Assembly: GCA_017631875.1 (NCBI GenBank)
Contig: JAGBSL010000012.1
Location: forward strand, 1-52,307
Reading direction: 5' to 3'
Length of the DNA stretch: 52,307 nucleotides
From: Bacteroidales bacterium
Lineage (GTDB): Bacteria > Bacteroidota > Bacteroidia > Bacteroidales > UBA932
Position numbers and translations under genes: made by a program. Below are positions 30,872-39,372 of the stretch, in pieces. Under the pieces are notes generated by a model. The model saw only the letters and a program-made list of their open reading frames with translations. It did not search any database and was not told the origin of the DNA. Within the stretch, counting starts at the first letter, position 1, and every line of letters starts with the position of its first letter.

Positions 30872-31933
30872 ATGGGACTGTTTATTAAGAAAAATATCGC
30901 AGGACTCGTCGAAAAGGCCGGACTGCTCAAAAGCCGCCTCTGTGTGGCGGGCTGCGCACTTCTTGTGCTATGTAACATCCTCGGATTCACCCTTCTTGTT
31001 GAAGGAGTATCGGCAATTTTCCTAATCATCTCAAACGCACTTACAGTGACCTTTACGGTCCTTGCATTCTCTCCAGCAGGCACTCTCCTGCAGAACGCCC
31101 TGACCAAGAAGCAGGCTGAACTCGACAGCAAGCAGACGCTTGAAAAGCGTATTGAAGCGCTTGAGCGCGAGAATAACGAGCTCATAGGGAAACTGGACAC
31201 GAGACACCAGACCGACGGAATGCCGGGCAACATCAGTTTCACATTCAAGCTTGAGAAGATGGAATACGCCAAGAAGGGCTACATGGTCAAGGAGAACGAC
31301 CTCGAAAGCCTGATGCAGGACGAGAAGTACCAGGACATGATTCCGGGAAAAGGAGGCTGGACAAAGATGCTGGAGTTCCTCAAGCTCAAAGACAAGGGTC
31401 AAAGGAAGATTCTCTACATCAAGAAAGCATACTACAAGGCATCCATCGGCATAGACTTCGGCAAAATCAAATACGCCATCGACGGCGACTACATTTATTT
31501 TGCAGGAGTCCGTTTCTCAAAACTGCATGACATATCAAGTGAGCTGGAACACGACTCGCAGGACGTCGAACGAATGATCATCCTCAACGAGACCGAAAAG
31601 GGAGTGAAGGTGGAGAGTGATCCGGAGTACTCCGAATTCATCAAGGCATACAGCGCAGTACAGGAAAGCCAGACACAGGAGGCGATCGAGGCTGACGTCG
31701 AGGCGATATGCACCCAGTACACCTCAGTGCTCCAGAGCAACCTTGCGAAGAAATTCAAGTTCATCAGATTCGTTGGGGACGAGGAGGTGCTCGGCAGCAC
31801 ATTGACCTGGTATGCACTCAGCGAGGGCGCAGCCGACAGGCAGGTCAGCGTCGTGGCCTCGAACATGCTCATGCTGGCCGACGTGATCCAGCAGACAACC
31901 GAAGCGGAAGAACAGGAAATAATCATAAAATAA
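30872..31933 (+). CDS. Membrane protein with coiled coil, unknown function, first gene before ftcD
   Basis: This 353-residue protein has two hydrophobic segments at about 21-43 and 46-68. A heptad-rich coiled coil follows at about 75-110 (LTKKQAELDSKQTLEKRIEA, LERENNELIGKL), then a cytoplasmic domain with mixed strands (KYAIDGDYIYFAGVRFSKLH). I do not recognise the family. It lies 14 nt upstream of ftcD, and no promoter-like box is visible in that gap, so the histidine degradation genes may be transcribed from its promoter; a TATCTTTA at 30841-30848 is the nearest candidate. A link to histidine metabolism is suggested only by this arrangement. Confidence 0.7.
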   Translation: MGLFIKKNIAGLVEKAGLLKSRLCVAGCALLVLCNILGFTLLVEGVSAIFLIISNALTVTFTVLAFSPAGTLLQNALTKKQAELDSKQTLEKRIEALERENNELIGKLDTRHQTDGMPGNISFTFKLEKMEYAKKGYMVKENDLESLMQDEKYQDMIPGKGGWTKMLEFLKLKDKGQRKILYIKKAYYKASIGIDFGKIKYAIDGDYIYFAGVRFSKLHDISSELEHDSQDVERMIILNETEKGVKVESDPEYSEFIKAYSAVQESQTQEAIEADVEAICTQYTSVLQSNLAKKFKFIRFVGDEEVLGSTLTWYALSEGAADRQVSVVASNMLMLADVIQQTTEAEEQEIIIK

Positions 31934-31947
31934 CACATAGAAAACTT

Positions 31948-33651
31948 ATGGAAAGAATCATCGAATGCGTGCCTAATTTCAGTGAAGGCCGCAACATGGA
32001 AGTAATCAATTCGATCGTCGCTTCGATCGAGAAAGCAGGTGGTGTAAAGGTTCTGGACGTCGATCCGGGCGAGGCTACCAACCGTACAGTAGTAACATTC
32101 GTGGGAAGCCCTGAGGCTGTCCTCGAGGCTGCATTCCAGGGCGTGAAGCGTGCCGGCGAGCTCATCGACATGCGTCAGCACCATGGTGCACACCCACGTT
32201 CAGGTGCTACTGACGTACTTCCACTCATCCCTATTTCCGGTATTACACTCGAAGAATGCGCTGAACTGGCAAGAAAGCTGGCTGAGCGCATTTATAATGA
32301 ACTCGAGATCCCATGCTACTGCTATGAGGCCGCAGCCCAGAGACCTGAGCGCAAGAACCTCGCGGTATGCCGCGCAGGTGAATATGAGGCTCTGCCTGAG
32401 AAGATGGGCGACCCTCAGCGCCAGCCAGACTTCGGTCCGGGCGAATACACCGAGCGCACAGCGCAGGCAGGTGCTACCAACGTAGGTGCGCGCGACTTCC
32501 TCATCGCGGTGAACTATAACCTCAACACGACTTCGACCCGCCGTGCAAATGCGATCGCATACGACGTACGCGAAAAGGGTCGTCCGAAGAGAGAGGGCAA
32601 CCCTATCACCGGTAAGATCGTGAAGGATGAGAACGGCAAGACCGTGATGATTCCTGGTACATTGAAGGGCTGCAAGGCAATCGGCTGGTTCATCGACGAG
32701 TACGGCATCGCACAGGTATCGATGAACATCACAGATATCAACACCACCCCACTCCACGTTGCATTCGACGAGGTATGCCGTGCGGCACAGGCCCGCGGCC
32801 TCCGCGTGACCGGTACTGAGATCGTAGGTCTCGTACCAAAGCGCACCCTCATCGAGGCAGGCCGTTACTTCCTCGAGAAGCAGCAGCGCTCAACAGGTAT
32901 ATCTGACGAGGAGATCATCAAAATTGCAGTGAAGTCAATGGGACTTGACGACCTCAAGCCATTCGAGCCAAAGGAGAAGGTAATCGAGTACCTGATCGAG
33001 GACGAGGCGACTGCAGCAGCAAAGGAGAGACTCGTGCGCATGACCTGCAAGGGCTTTGCAAACGAGACCGCTTCTGAGTCACCTGCTCCAGGCGGCGGAT
33101 CTATCTCAGCATACATGGGCGCTCTCGGAGCTGCTCTTGGAACAATGGTGGCTAACCTTTCATCTCACAAGGCAGGATGGGATGCACGCTGGAAGGAGTT
33201 CTCTGACTGGGCAGACAAGGGACAGGCTGTGATGAACAGACTCCTTGCCCTGGTTGACGAGGACACTGCAGCGTTCGACAAGATCATGGCCGCTCTCGGC
33301 ATGCCTAAGGGTTCTGACGAGGAGAAGGCAGCGCGCGCCGCTGCTCTCGAGGCTGCAACCCTCTATGCTACTGAGGTTCCATTGAAGACCATGAAGGCTT
33401 CTCTTGAGGTGTTCCCTATCGTGAAGGCTATGGCTACAGAGGGTAACCCGGCATCGGTTTCTGACGCAGGTGTTGGTGCGCTCGCAGCACGCAGCGCCGT
33501 CCTCGGAGCACAGATGAACGTACGCATCAACGCAGCCGGCCTCGCTGACAAGGCTGCAGCCGAGAAACTCTGCGCAGAGGCTGCTGAAATCGCAGCAGCC
33601 GCAATCGCCGCTGAGGCCGAAGTCCTTGAAATAGTTAACGCAAAGCTCTAA
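31948..33651 (+). CDS. ftcD: Glutamate formimidoyltransferase / formiminotetrahydrofolate cyclodeaminase, fused
   Basis: A 567-residue bifunctional enzyme. The start at 31948 gives MERIIECVPNFSEGRN, the conserved N-terminus of the family. The formyltransferase half (1 to about 325) holds DMRQHHGAHPRSGATDVLP and the GARDFLIAVNYNLNT segment. The C-terminal half (about 345-567) is the helical cyclodeaminase domain with SPAPGGGSISAYMGALGAAL. It transfers the formimino group of formiminoglutamate to tetrahydrofolate, releasing glutamate, then forms methenyl-tetrahydrofolate and ammonia. The two activities are separate proteins in some bacteria but fused in animals and in Bacteroidota. It is followed by hutU after 7 nt. 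Codon use is strongly biased, suggesting high expression. Confidence 0.96.
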   Translation: MERIIECVPNFSEGRNMEVINSIVASIEKAGGVKVLDVDPGEATNRTVVTFVGSPEAVLEAAFQGVKRAGELIDMRQHHGAHPRSGATDVLPLIPISGITLEECAELARKLAERIYNELEIPCYCYEAAAQRPERKNLAVCRAGEYEALPEKMGDPQRQPDFGPGEYTERTAQAGATNVGARDFLIAVNYNLNTTSTRRANAIAYDVREKGRPKREGNPITGKIVKDENGKTVMIPGTLKGCKAIGWFIDEYGIAQVSMNITDINTTPLHVAFDEVCRAAQARGLRVTGTEIVGLVPKRTLIEAGRYFLEKQQRSTGISDEEIIKIAVKSMGLDDLKPFEPKEKVIEYLIEDEATAAAKERLVRMTCKGFANETASESPAPGGGSISAYMGALGAALGTMVANLSSHKAGWDARWKEFSDWADKGQAVMNRLLALVDEDTAAFDKIMAALGMPKGSDEEKAARAAALEAATLYATEVPLKTMKASLEVFPIVKAMATEGNPASVSDAGVGALAARSAVLGAQMNVRINAAGLADKAAAEKLCAEAAEIAAAAIAAEAEVLEIVNAKL

Positions 33652-33658
33652 CATACAT

Positions 33659-35680
33659 ATGAACAAATTCCACGAAGATATATTGGCAGGTATTCCGGCG
33701 ATACTTCCGGAGCCGAAACCTTATGACACAACAGTGAGCCACGCCCCTAAGCGCAAGGAGATCCTCAGCGCGGAGGAGAAGGTGCTGGCTATCAAGAACG
33801 CTCTCCGTTACTTCCCTGCTGAGAACCATGCGGTTCTCGCAGAGGAGTTTGCGCAGGAGCTCAAGGAGTACGGCCGCATCTACATGTACCGTCTCCGTCC
33901 TGATTACGAGATGTACGCGCGCCCTATCGACGAGTACCCTGCAAAGTCAAAGCAGGCTGCTGCGATCATGGCGATGATCCAGAACAACCTCGACTATCGC
34001 GTTGCCCAGCACCCTCACGAGCTTATCACATACGGTGGTAACGGCGCAGTGTTCCAGAACTGGGCTCAGTACCGCCTCGTGATGCAGTACCTCGCGACTA
34101 TGACCGACGAGCAGACTCTCGTGATGTACTCAGGCCACCCACTCGGACTCTTCCCTAGCCACAAGGACGCTCCGCGCGTGATCGTGACCAACGGTATGGT
34201 GATTCCGAACTACTCGAAGCCTGACCATTGGGAGAAGTTCAATGCTCTCGGCGTTTCGCAGTACGGCCAGATGACCGCAGGTTCATATATGTACATCGGT
34301 CCTCAGGGTATCGTTCACGGAACGACAATCACCGTGATGAACGCGGCTCGCAAGCAGCTCAAGGCACGCGGCCTCGCAGGCACTGAGGAGAACATGAAGG
34401 GCATGCTCTTCGTTACTGCCGGTCTCGGCGGTATGTCAGGCGCACAGCCAAAGGCCGGCGTCATTTCGGGCGTTGTGAGCGTATGTGCGGAGGTTAACCC
34501 TCATGCAGCGCACAAGCGCCACGACCAGGGCTGGGTTGACGAGATTCATGAGGACCTCGACGTGCTCATCCCTCGCATCCGCAAGGCAATGGAGGACAAG
34601 GAGGTCATCTCGATCGCATACCTCGGTAACGTCGTCGATCTTTGGGAGAGACTTGCTGAGGAGAACGTACACGTAGACCTCGGTTCAGACCAGACATCGC
34701 TTCACAACCCATGGGCGGGAGGTTACTACCCTGTGGGATATTCATATGAGGAGTCTAACCGCATGATGGCCGAGGAGCCAGAGAAGTTCAAGGAGTGCGT
34801 GCAGGAGTCTCTCCGTCGCCACGCTGCTGCAGTCAACAAGCTGGCTGACAGAGGAATGTACTTCTTTGACTATGGTAACGCGTTCCTTCTTGAGGCATCG
34901 CGCGCCGGCGCTGACGTAGTCCGCGAGGACGGCCGCTTCAAGTATCCTTCATACGTACAAGACATCATGGGACCTCTCTTCTTTGACTACGGATTCGGCC
35001 CATTCCGCTGGGTATGTATGTCAGAGAACCCTGAGGACCTCGCAAAGTCAGACGCTATCGCAGCTAAGGTGCTCCGCGAGATCATGGCAGAGGCACCGGA
35101 GGAGATCCAGGGTCAGATGATGGACAACATCCGTTGGATCGATGAGGCTGGACGCAACAACCTCGTGGTAGGTTCACAGGCACGTATCCTCTATGCTGAC
35201 TGCGAAGGCCGTACTAAGATCGCCCTTGCATTCAACGAGGCCATCAAGAACGGAGAGATTTCAGCTCCTATCGTTCTCGGACGTGACCACCACGACGTAT
35301 CAGGTACAGACTCACCGTTCCGTGAGACTTCAAACATCTATGACGGATCGCAGTTCTGCGCCGACATGGCAGTGCACAATGTCATCGGCGACGGATTCCG
35401 CGGCGCTACATGGGTATCTATCCATAACGGCGGCGGAGTCGGCTGGGGCGAGGTAATGAACGGTGGATTCGGTATGGTCATCGACGGATCGGCCGATTCG
35501 GACCGCCACATCAAGGACATGCTCCTGTGGGACGTGAACAACGGTATCGCACGCCGAAGCTGGGCCCGCAACGAGGGCGCCATGAACGCGATCAAGCGTG
35601 AGATGGAGCGCACTCCGGGCCTGAAGGTCACCATCCCTAACATCGCAGACGACGAACTCATCAGAAACATTTTAAAGTAA
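33659..35680 (+). CDS. hutU: Urocanate hydratase
   Basis: This 673-residue enzyme is the long form, about 120 residues longer than the proteobacterial enzyme. It adds water to urocanate to give imidazolone propionate, using tightly bound NAD+. Conserved stretches are TYGGNGAVFQNWAQYRLVMQ, GQMTAGSYMYIGPQGIVHGT, the nucleotide-binding FVTAGLGGMSGAQPKAG, FDYGNAFL and the C-terminal VSIHNGGGVGWGEVMNGGFG. Its stop and the hutH start overlap as TAATG, so the two are translationally coupled. Position between ftcD and hutH matches histidine-utilisation operons in this group. Confidence 0.97.
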   Translation: MNKFHEDILAGIPAILPEPKPYDTTVSHAPKRKEILSAEEKVLAIKNALRYFPAENHAVLAEEFAQELKEYGRIYMYRLRPDYEMYARPIDEYPAKSKQAAAIMAMIQNNLDYRVAQHPHELITYGGNGAVFQNWAQYRLVMQYLATMTDEQTLVMYSGHPLGLFPSHKDAPRVIVTNGMVIPNYSKPDHWEKFNALGVSQYGQMTAGSYMYIGPQGIVHGTTITVMNAARKQLKARGLAGTEENMKGMLFVTAGLGGMSGAQPKAGVISGVVSVCAEVNPHAAHKRHDQGWVDEIHEDLDVLIPRIRKAMEDKEVISIAYLGNVVDLWERLAEENVHVDLGSDQTSLHNPWAGGYYPVGYSYEESNRMMAEEPEKFKECVQESLRRHAAAVNKLADRGMYFFDYGNAFLLEASRAGADVVREDGRFKYPSYVQDIMGPLFFDYGFGPFRWVCMSENPEDLAKSDAIAAKVLREIMAEAPEEIQGQMMDNIRWIDEAGRNNLVVGSQARILYADCEGRTKIALAFNEAIKNGEISAPIVLGRDHHDVSGTDSPFRETSNIYDGSQFCADMAVHNVIGDGFRGATWVSIHNGGGVGWGEVMNGGFGMVIDGSADSDRHIKDMLLWDVNNGIARRSWARNEGAMNAIKREMERTPGLKVTIPNIADDELIRNILK

Positions 35681-37152
35681 TGACACATATAATTTCCAAT
35701 AAGCACCTGACCATAGAGAAGGTCAATGAAATCGTTTCAAAGGGTCTCAAGCTTGAGCTCAGTCCCGAGTCCGAGGCAGCCATCGTGAAATGCCGCAAGT
35801 TCCTCGACAGCAAGATGGAGGACATCGGAAGACCTGTCTACGGAGTGACAACCGGCTTCGGTTCGCTCTGCAACATCTCTATCCCTGCTGAGGATCTCTC
35901 GCAGCTCCAGCACAACCTCGTGATGTCGCACGCATGCGGCACAGGCGAGACAGTGCGCCCTGAGATCGTGAAGCTCATGCTCCTTCTTAAGGTCCAGTCA
36001 CTCTCTTACGGCTACTCTGGAGTGCAGCTCGTTACTGTACAGCGCCTTATGGACATGTTCAACAACGACGTGCTTCCTGTGGTTTACCAGCAGGGCTCGC
36101 TCGGAGCTTCCGGCGACCTCGCTCCGCTCGCCCACCTCTGCCTCCCGCTCATCGGCATGGGCGAAGTGCTTTACAAGGGTGCTGTGCGCCCATCAGCTGA
36201 GGTCTGGGCAGAACTCGGCTGGGAGCCTATCAAGCTCCAGTCAAAGGAGGGTCTCGCACTTTTGAACGGTACCCAGTTCATGAGTTCGAATGCCGTATGG
36301 TCACTCATCCAGGCAGAGCGTCTGTCTGACTGGGCCGACAAGATCGGCGCAATGTCTCTCGAGGCATTCGACGGCCGCATCGAGCCTTTCTACCCACAGG
36401 TTCACGAGGTACGTCCGCACAGAGGCCAGATCGAGACTGCTGAGCATTTCCGCAAGCTCCTCGAGGGCAGCGAGATCATCAAGCAGAAGAAGGTTCATGT
36501 ACAGGATCCATATTCATTCCGCTGCATCCCGCAGGTACACGGAGCTTCGAAGGACACCATCAGATATGTGAAGTCTGTGATCGAGACAGAGATCAACAGT
36601 GCGACTGACAACCCTACAGTATTCCCTGACGAGGACCTCATCATCTCGGCAGGTAACTTCCACGGCCAGCCTATCGCCATCCCTATGGACATGCTGACCA
36701 TCGCACTCTCGGAGCTCTCGAACATCTCAGAGCGCCGTATCTACAAGCTGATCTCAGGTCAGAGAGGTCTTCCTAACTTCCTTGTGGCAAAGCCAGGTCT
36801 GAACAGCGGCTTCATGATTCCTCAGTATACTGCGGCTTCTATCGTGAGCCAGAGCAAGGGTCTCTGTATGCCTGCTTCAGCTGACTCCATCCCTTCTTCA
36901 CAGGGTCAGGAGGACCATGTCAGCATGGGTGCAAATGCTGCAACAAAGCTCGTTCGCGTAGTCGAAAACACTGAAAGAGTTTTGGCTATCGAGCTCTTCA
37001 ATGCAGCGCAGGCTCTCGAGTTCCGCAGACCGTTGAGATCGTCATGGGCGATCGAGAAGATCTTCGCCGGCTACCGCAAGGTGGTACCGTTCATCGAAGA
37101 TGACCGCTACATGCACCCGCTCATTGAGAAGTCCATCGAGTTCATCCGCTAA
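35680..37152 (+). CDS. hutH: Histidine ammonia-lyase
   Basis: A 490-residue enzyme that removes ammonia from histidine to give urocanate, the first step of the pathway. The Ala-Ser-Gly triad that cyclises to the MIO cofactor is at 143-145 in GSLGASGDLAPLAHL. Catalytic Tyr54 lies in YGVTTGFGSL. Other family motifs are FLVAKPGLNSGFMIPQYTAA and SSQGQEDHVSMGANAA. Its start overlaps the hutU stop by one base. A hairpin repeat begins immediately behind its stop codon and separates it from hutI. Confidence 0.97.
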   Translation: MTHIISNKHLTIEKVNEIVSKGLKLELSPESEAAIVKCRKFLDSKMEDIGRPVYGVTTGFGSLCNISIPAEDLSQLQHNLVMSHACGTGETVRPEIVKLMLLLKVQSLSYGYSGVQLVTVQRLMDMFNNDVLPVVYQQGSLGASGDLAPLAHLCLPLIGMGEVLYKGAVRPSAEVWAELGWEPIKLQSKEGLALLNGTQFMSSNAVWSLIQAERLSDWADKIGAMSLEAFDGRIEPFYPQVHEVRPHRGQIETAEHFRKLLEGSEIIKQKKVHVQDPYSFRCIPQVHGASKDTIRYVKSVIETEINSATDNPTVFPDEDLIISAGNFHGQPIAIPMDMLTIALSELSNISERRIYKLISGQRGLPNFLVAKPGLNSGFMIPQYTAASIVSQSKGLCMPASADSIPSSQGQEDHVSMGANAATKLVRVVENTERVLAIELFNAAQALEFRRPLRSSWAIEKIFAGYRKVVPFIEDDRYMHPLIEKSIEFIR

Positions 37153-37224
37153 GCGTTTCACGTAAAGCACTACATATCAACATCTTAAGCAAATGTCCTG
37201 CATTCCTTGCCATGCAGGACATTT
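37153..37224 (+). repeat. 3' hairpin element, copy 1 (behind hutH)
   Basis: It begins GCGTTTCAC directly after the hutH stop. After 23 variable bases comes TTAAGCAAATGTCCTGCAT (37185-37203). Loop TCCTTGCC (37204-37211) is followed by ATGCAGGACATTT, which closes a perfect 13-bp stem (37191-37203/37212-37224). There is no T-tract, so read-through into hutI is possible. The same element, with the loop inverted, lies behind the ferritin gene. Confidence 0.75.
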
Positions 37225-37269
37225 ACACAAACGATTGAACATCAATCAATTACAGAAGCACACTACAAA

Positions 37270-38523
37270 ATGAAGACTGTAATATACAACATAGGGACAC
37301 TGGCTGGTATACTGCCGGCAGACGTGAGGAAGCTTGAGGGCTCACAGATGAACACTGTGGAGTGCATCGAGAATGCTTACCTGGTCATCGAGGACGGGGT
37401 CATCACGGAGTTTGGGCAGAGCCAGGGGGGTAGCACGGTTTTGAATACCGATACAACCACCGACATTGAATTCATCGATGCGAAGGGCGGATATGTGATG
37501 CCGGCTTTCTGTGACAGCCATACTCACATCGTTTATGCCGGATGCCGTGACGGCGAGTTCCGTGACAAGATCGCCGGACTGAGCTATGAGGAGATCGCTG
37601 CCCGCGGCGGCGGAATCCTCAACTCAGCTGACCTGCTGCACAACACCTCGGAAGACGAGCTCTATGAGCAGTCAATGGTGCGTGTGCGCGAGATCATGGC
37701 CATGGGTACCGGAGCAGCAGAGATCAAGAGCGGATACGGTCTGACTGTGGAGGATGAACTCAAGATGCTTCGCGTGATCAAGCGCATCAAGGAGACTGCC
37801 CCGCTGACAGTCAAGGCAAACTTCCTTGGAGCACATGCAGTCGGACGCGCATACAAGGGACGTCAGACAGAGTATGTGGACCTGGTGTGCAACGAGATGC
37901 TCCCTGCAGTGGCAGCAGAAGGCCTTGCAGACTATGTCGACGTGTTCTGCGATGCCGGATTCTTCACAGTCGAAGATACAGACAAGATATTGAGCAAGGC
38001 AGCAGAGTACGGCATAACCCCGAAGATCCACGCCAATGAGCTTGAAGTTTCAGGCGGCGTACAGGTCGGAGTGAAGCATGGAGCCCTTTCAGTTGACCAC
38101 CTTGAGAAGACAACAGATGCTGAAATCGAGGCTCTGCGCGGAAGCGGCACTATGCCGACCATGCTTCCGGGATGTTCATTCTTCCTCGGAATCCCATACG
38201 GCAATGCCAAGGGTTACATTGAGGCCGGACTCCCTGTCGCACTCGCATCGGACTACAACCCGGGCTCGAGCCCAAGCGGCAACATGCGCTTTGTCATGGC
38301 CCTCGGTTGCATCCGCATGCGCCTGACTCCTGAGCAGTCATTCAACGCCTGCACAATCAACACAGCATACGCTATGGGCGTGAGCGACCAGCTCGGCTCG
38401 ATCACCGTCGGCAAGAAGGCCAACCTGATCATCACCAAGCCGGTTCCATCCCTCGCCTTCATACCGTACAGCCACCAGACTCCGGTCATCGACCGCGTCA
38501 TCCTCGGCGGGGTCCAAATCTAG
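37270..38523 (+). CDS. hutI: Imidazolonepropionase
   Basis: This 417-residue amidohydrolase opens the ring of imidazolone propionate to give N-formimino-glutamate, the substrate of FtcD. The start at 37270 (MKTVIYNIGTLAGI) is preferred over an upstream in-frame ATG that would include the end of the hairpin element. Metal-binding His84 and His86 are in CDSHTHIVYAG. Further motifs are GAAEIKSGYGLT, FLGAHA, PKIHANEL, SVDHLEKT and ALASDYNPGSSP, which carry the remaining ligands. It completes the pathway with hutH, hutU and ftcD. A strong terminator follows. Confidence 0.97.
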   Translation: MKTVIYNIGTLAGILPADVRKLEGSQMNTVECIENAYLVIEDGVITEFGQSQGGSTVLNTDTTTDIEFIDAKGGYVMPAFCDSHTHIVYAGCRDGEFRDKIAGLSYEEIAARGGGILNSADLLHNTSEDELYEQSMVRVREIMAMGTGAAEIKSGYGLTVEDELKMLRVIKRIKETAPLTVKANFLGAHAVGRAYKGRQTEYVDLVCNEMLPAVAAEGLADYVDVFCDAGFFTVEDTDKILSKAAEYGITPKIHANELEVSGGVQVGVKHGALSVDHLEKTTDAEIEALRGSGTMPTMLPGCSFFLGIPYGNAKGYIEAGLPVALASDYNPGSSPSGNMRFVMALGCIRMRLTPEQSFNACTINTAYAMGVSDQLGSITVGKKANLIITKPVPSLAFIPYSHQTPVIDRVILGGVQI

Positions 38524-38554
38524 GCAAAGCGTAAAAAGCTATCGATCAATAAAT

Positions 38555-38598
38555 TATAAAACCTCCTTGCTCCCCTTTGACGGCAAGGAGGTTTTATA
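38555..38598 (+). terminator. Terminator of the hut operon
   Basis: A 16-bp perfect stem (38555-38570 with 38583-38598) carries ACCTCCTTGC/GCAAGGAGGT flanked by A/T pairs. The 12-nt loop is TCCCCTTTGACG. The descending arm ends in a T-rich tract. Confidence 0.92.
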
Positions 38599-38685
38599 TT
38601 ACACTGATAATCAAACGTTTAAACAAAACATAGAAATCAGGCACTGGAGTTGTAATCATGACCGTGAACTTTAAAACAAAGAGAC

Positions 38686-39168
38686 ATGATTACAAGTAAA
38701 TTGCAGAAGGTCATCAATGACCAGATTACGGCGGAGCTGTGGTCGGCACATCTGTATCTGCAGATGGCGTATTTTCTCAAGATGCAGGGATGGGAGGGAT
38801 TCTCCCACTGGATGAAGGTGCATTCGGAAGAGGAGAAGAAGCATGCTATGGACATGGCGGATTACCTCACTGACAGAGGAGGCCAGGTGAAGCTCCAGAT
38901 GGTGAACCTCGTGCCGGAAGGATGGGGATCTGTACAGGAGGTGTTCGAGCATTCGCTCAGTCAGGAGAAGATGGTGTCAAAGATGATCGACAAGATTGTC
39001 CTGCACGCGATCGAAGAACAGGACTTTGCGACAGAGAACTTTTTCAGGAGGTTTGTGGATGAGCAGGTGGAGGAGGAAGCGTTGTTTGCAGGAATTGTGG
39101 ACAGGATGAAGAGTGGCGGGAATGCCGGGCTGCTTTTCCTGGATAAAGAGCTTGGCAAAAGACAGTAG
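38686..39168 (+). CDS. ftnA: Non-haem ferritin
   Basis: A 160-residue iron-storage protein of the FtnA type. Ferroxidase-centre residues sit in ITAELWSAHLYL (first Glu), HSEEEKKHAM (Glu and His), SLSQEKMVSKMI and AIEEQDFATENF. It assembles into a 24-subunit shell that oxidises and stores iron. The length and the C-terminal LLFLDKELGKRQ are typical of Bacteroidales FtnA. It has its own unit between the hut terminator and a downstream hairpin. The second copy of the hairpin element starts at the last base of its stop codon. Confidence 0.96.
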   Translation: MITSKLQKVINDQITAELWSAHLYLQMAYFLKMQGWEGFSHWMKVHSEEEKKHAMDMADYLTDRGGQVKLQMVNLVPEGWGSVQEVFEHSLSQEKMVSKMIDKIVLHAIEEQDFATENFFRRFVDEQVEEEALFAGIVDRMKSGGNAGLLFLDKELGKRQ

Positions 39169-39239
39169 CGTTTCACCCAACCATGTGAGACTGAGCGAGT
39201 TAAGCAAATGTCCTGCATGGCAAGGAAGGCAGGACATAT
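39168..39239 (+). repeat. 3' hairpin element, copy 2 (behind ferritin), loop inverted
   Basis: GCGTTTCAC begins at the last base of the ferritin TAG. TTAAGCAAATGTCCTGCAT starts at 39200, exactly 32 nt on, as in copy 1. The loop GGCAAGGA (39219-39226) is the exact reverse complement of the copy 1 loop. The descending arm AGGCAGGACAT has one mismatch in the stem. Confidence 0.75.
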
Positions 39240-39312
39240 CACTAAACTACTGAGTATCAGTGCTTTCTGCATCACACTAAAACAGTAAACCTTGGGTGCC
39301 AGACCCAATAAC

Positions 39313-39357
39313 AAAAAGGCCTGAAGACATCACGAGATATCTACAGGCCTTGATTTT
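39313..39357. terminator. Bidirectional terminator between ferritin and the EF-hand protein gene
   Basis: AAGGCCTG (39316-39323) pairs with CAGGCCTT (39344-39351), with a 20-nt loop. An A-run lies before it and TGATTTT after it, so it could serve both converging genes. Confidence 0.7.
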
Positions 39358-39372
39358 ACTGTTAAAATAGAA

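Noticed and set aside
31495..32193. A 232-residue minus-strand frame across the end of the coiled-coil protein gene and ftcD
   Set aside because: It is Ser-rich and Cys-rich, antisense to two well-supported genes, and has no promoter.
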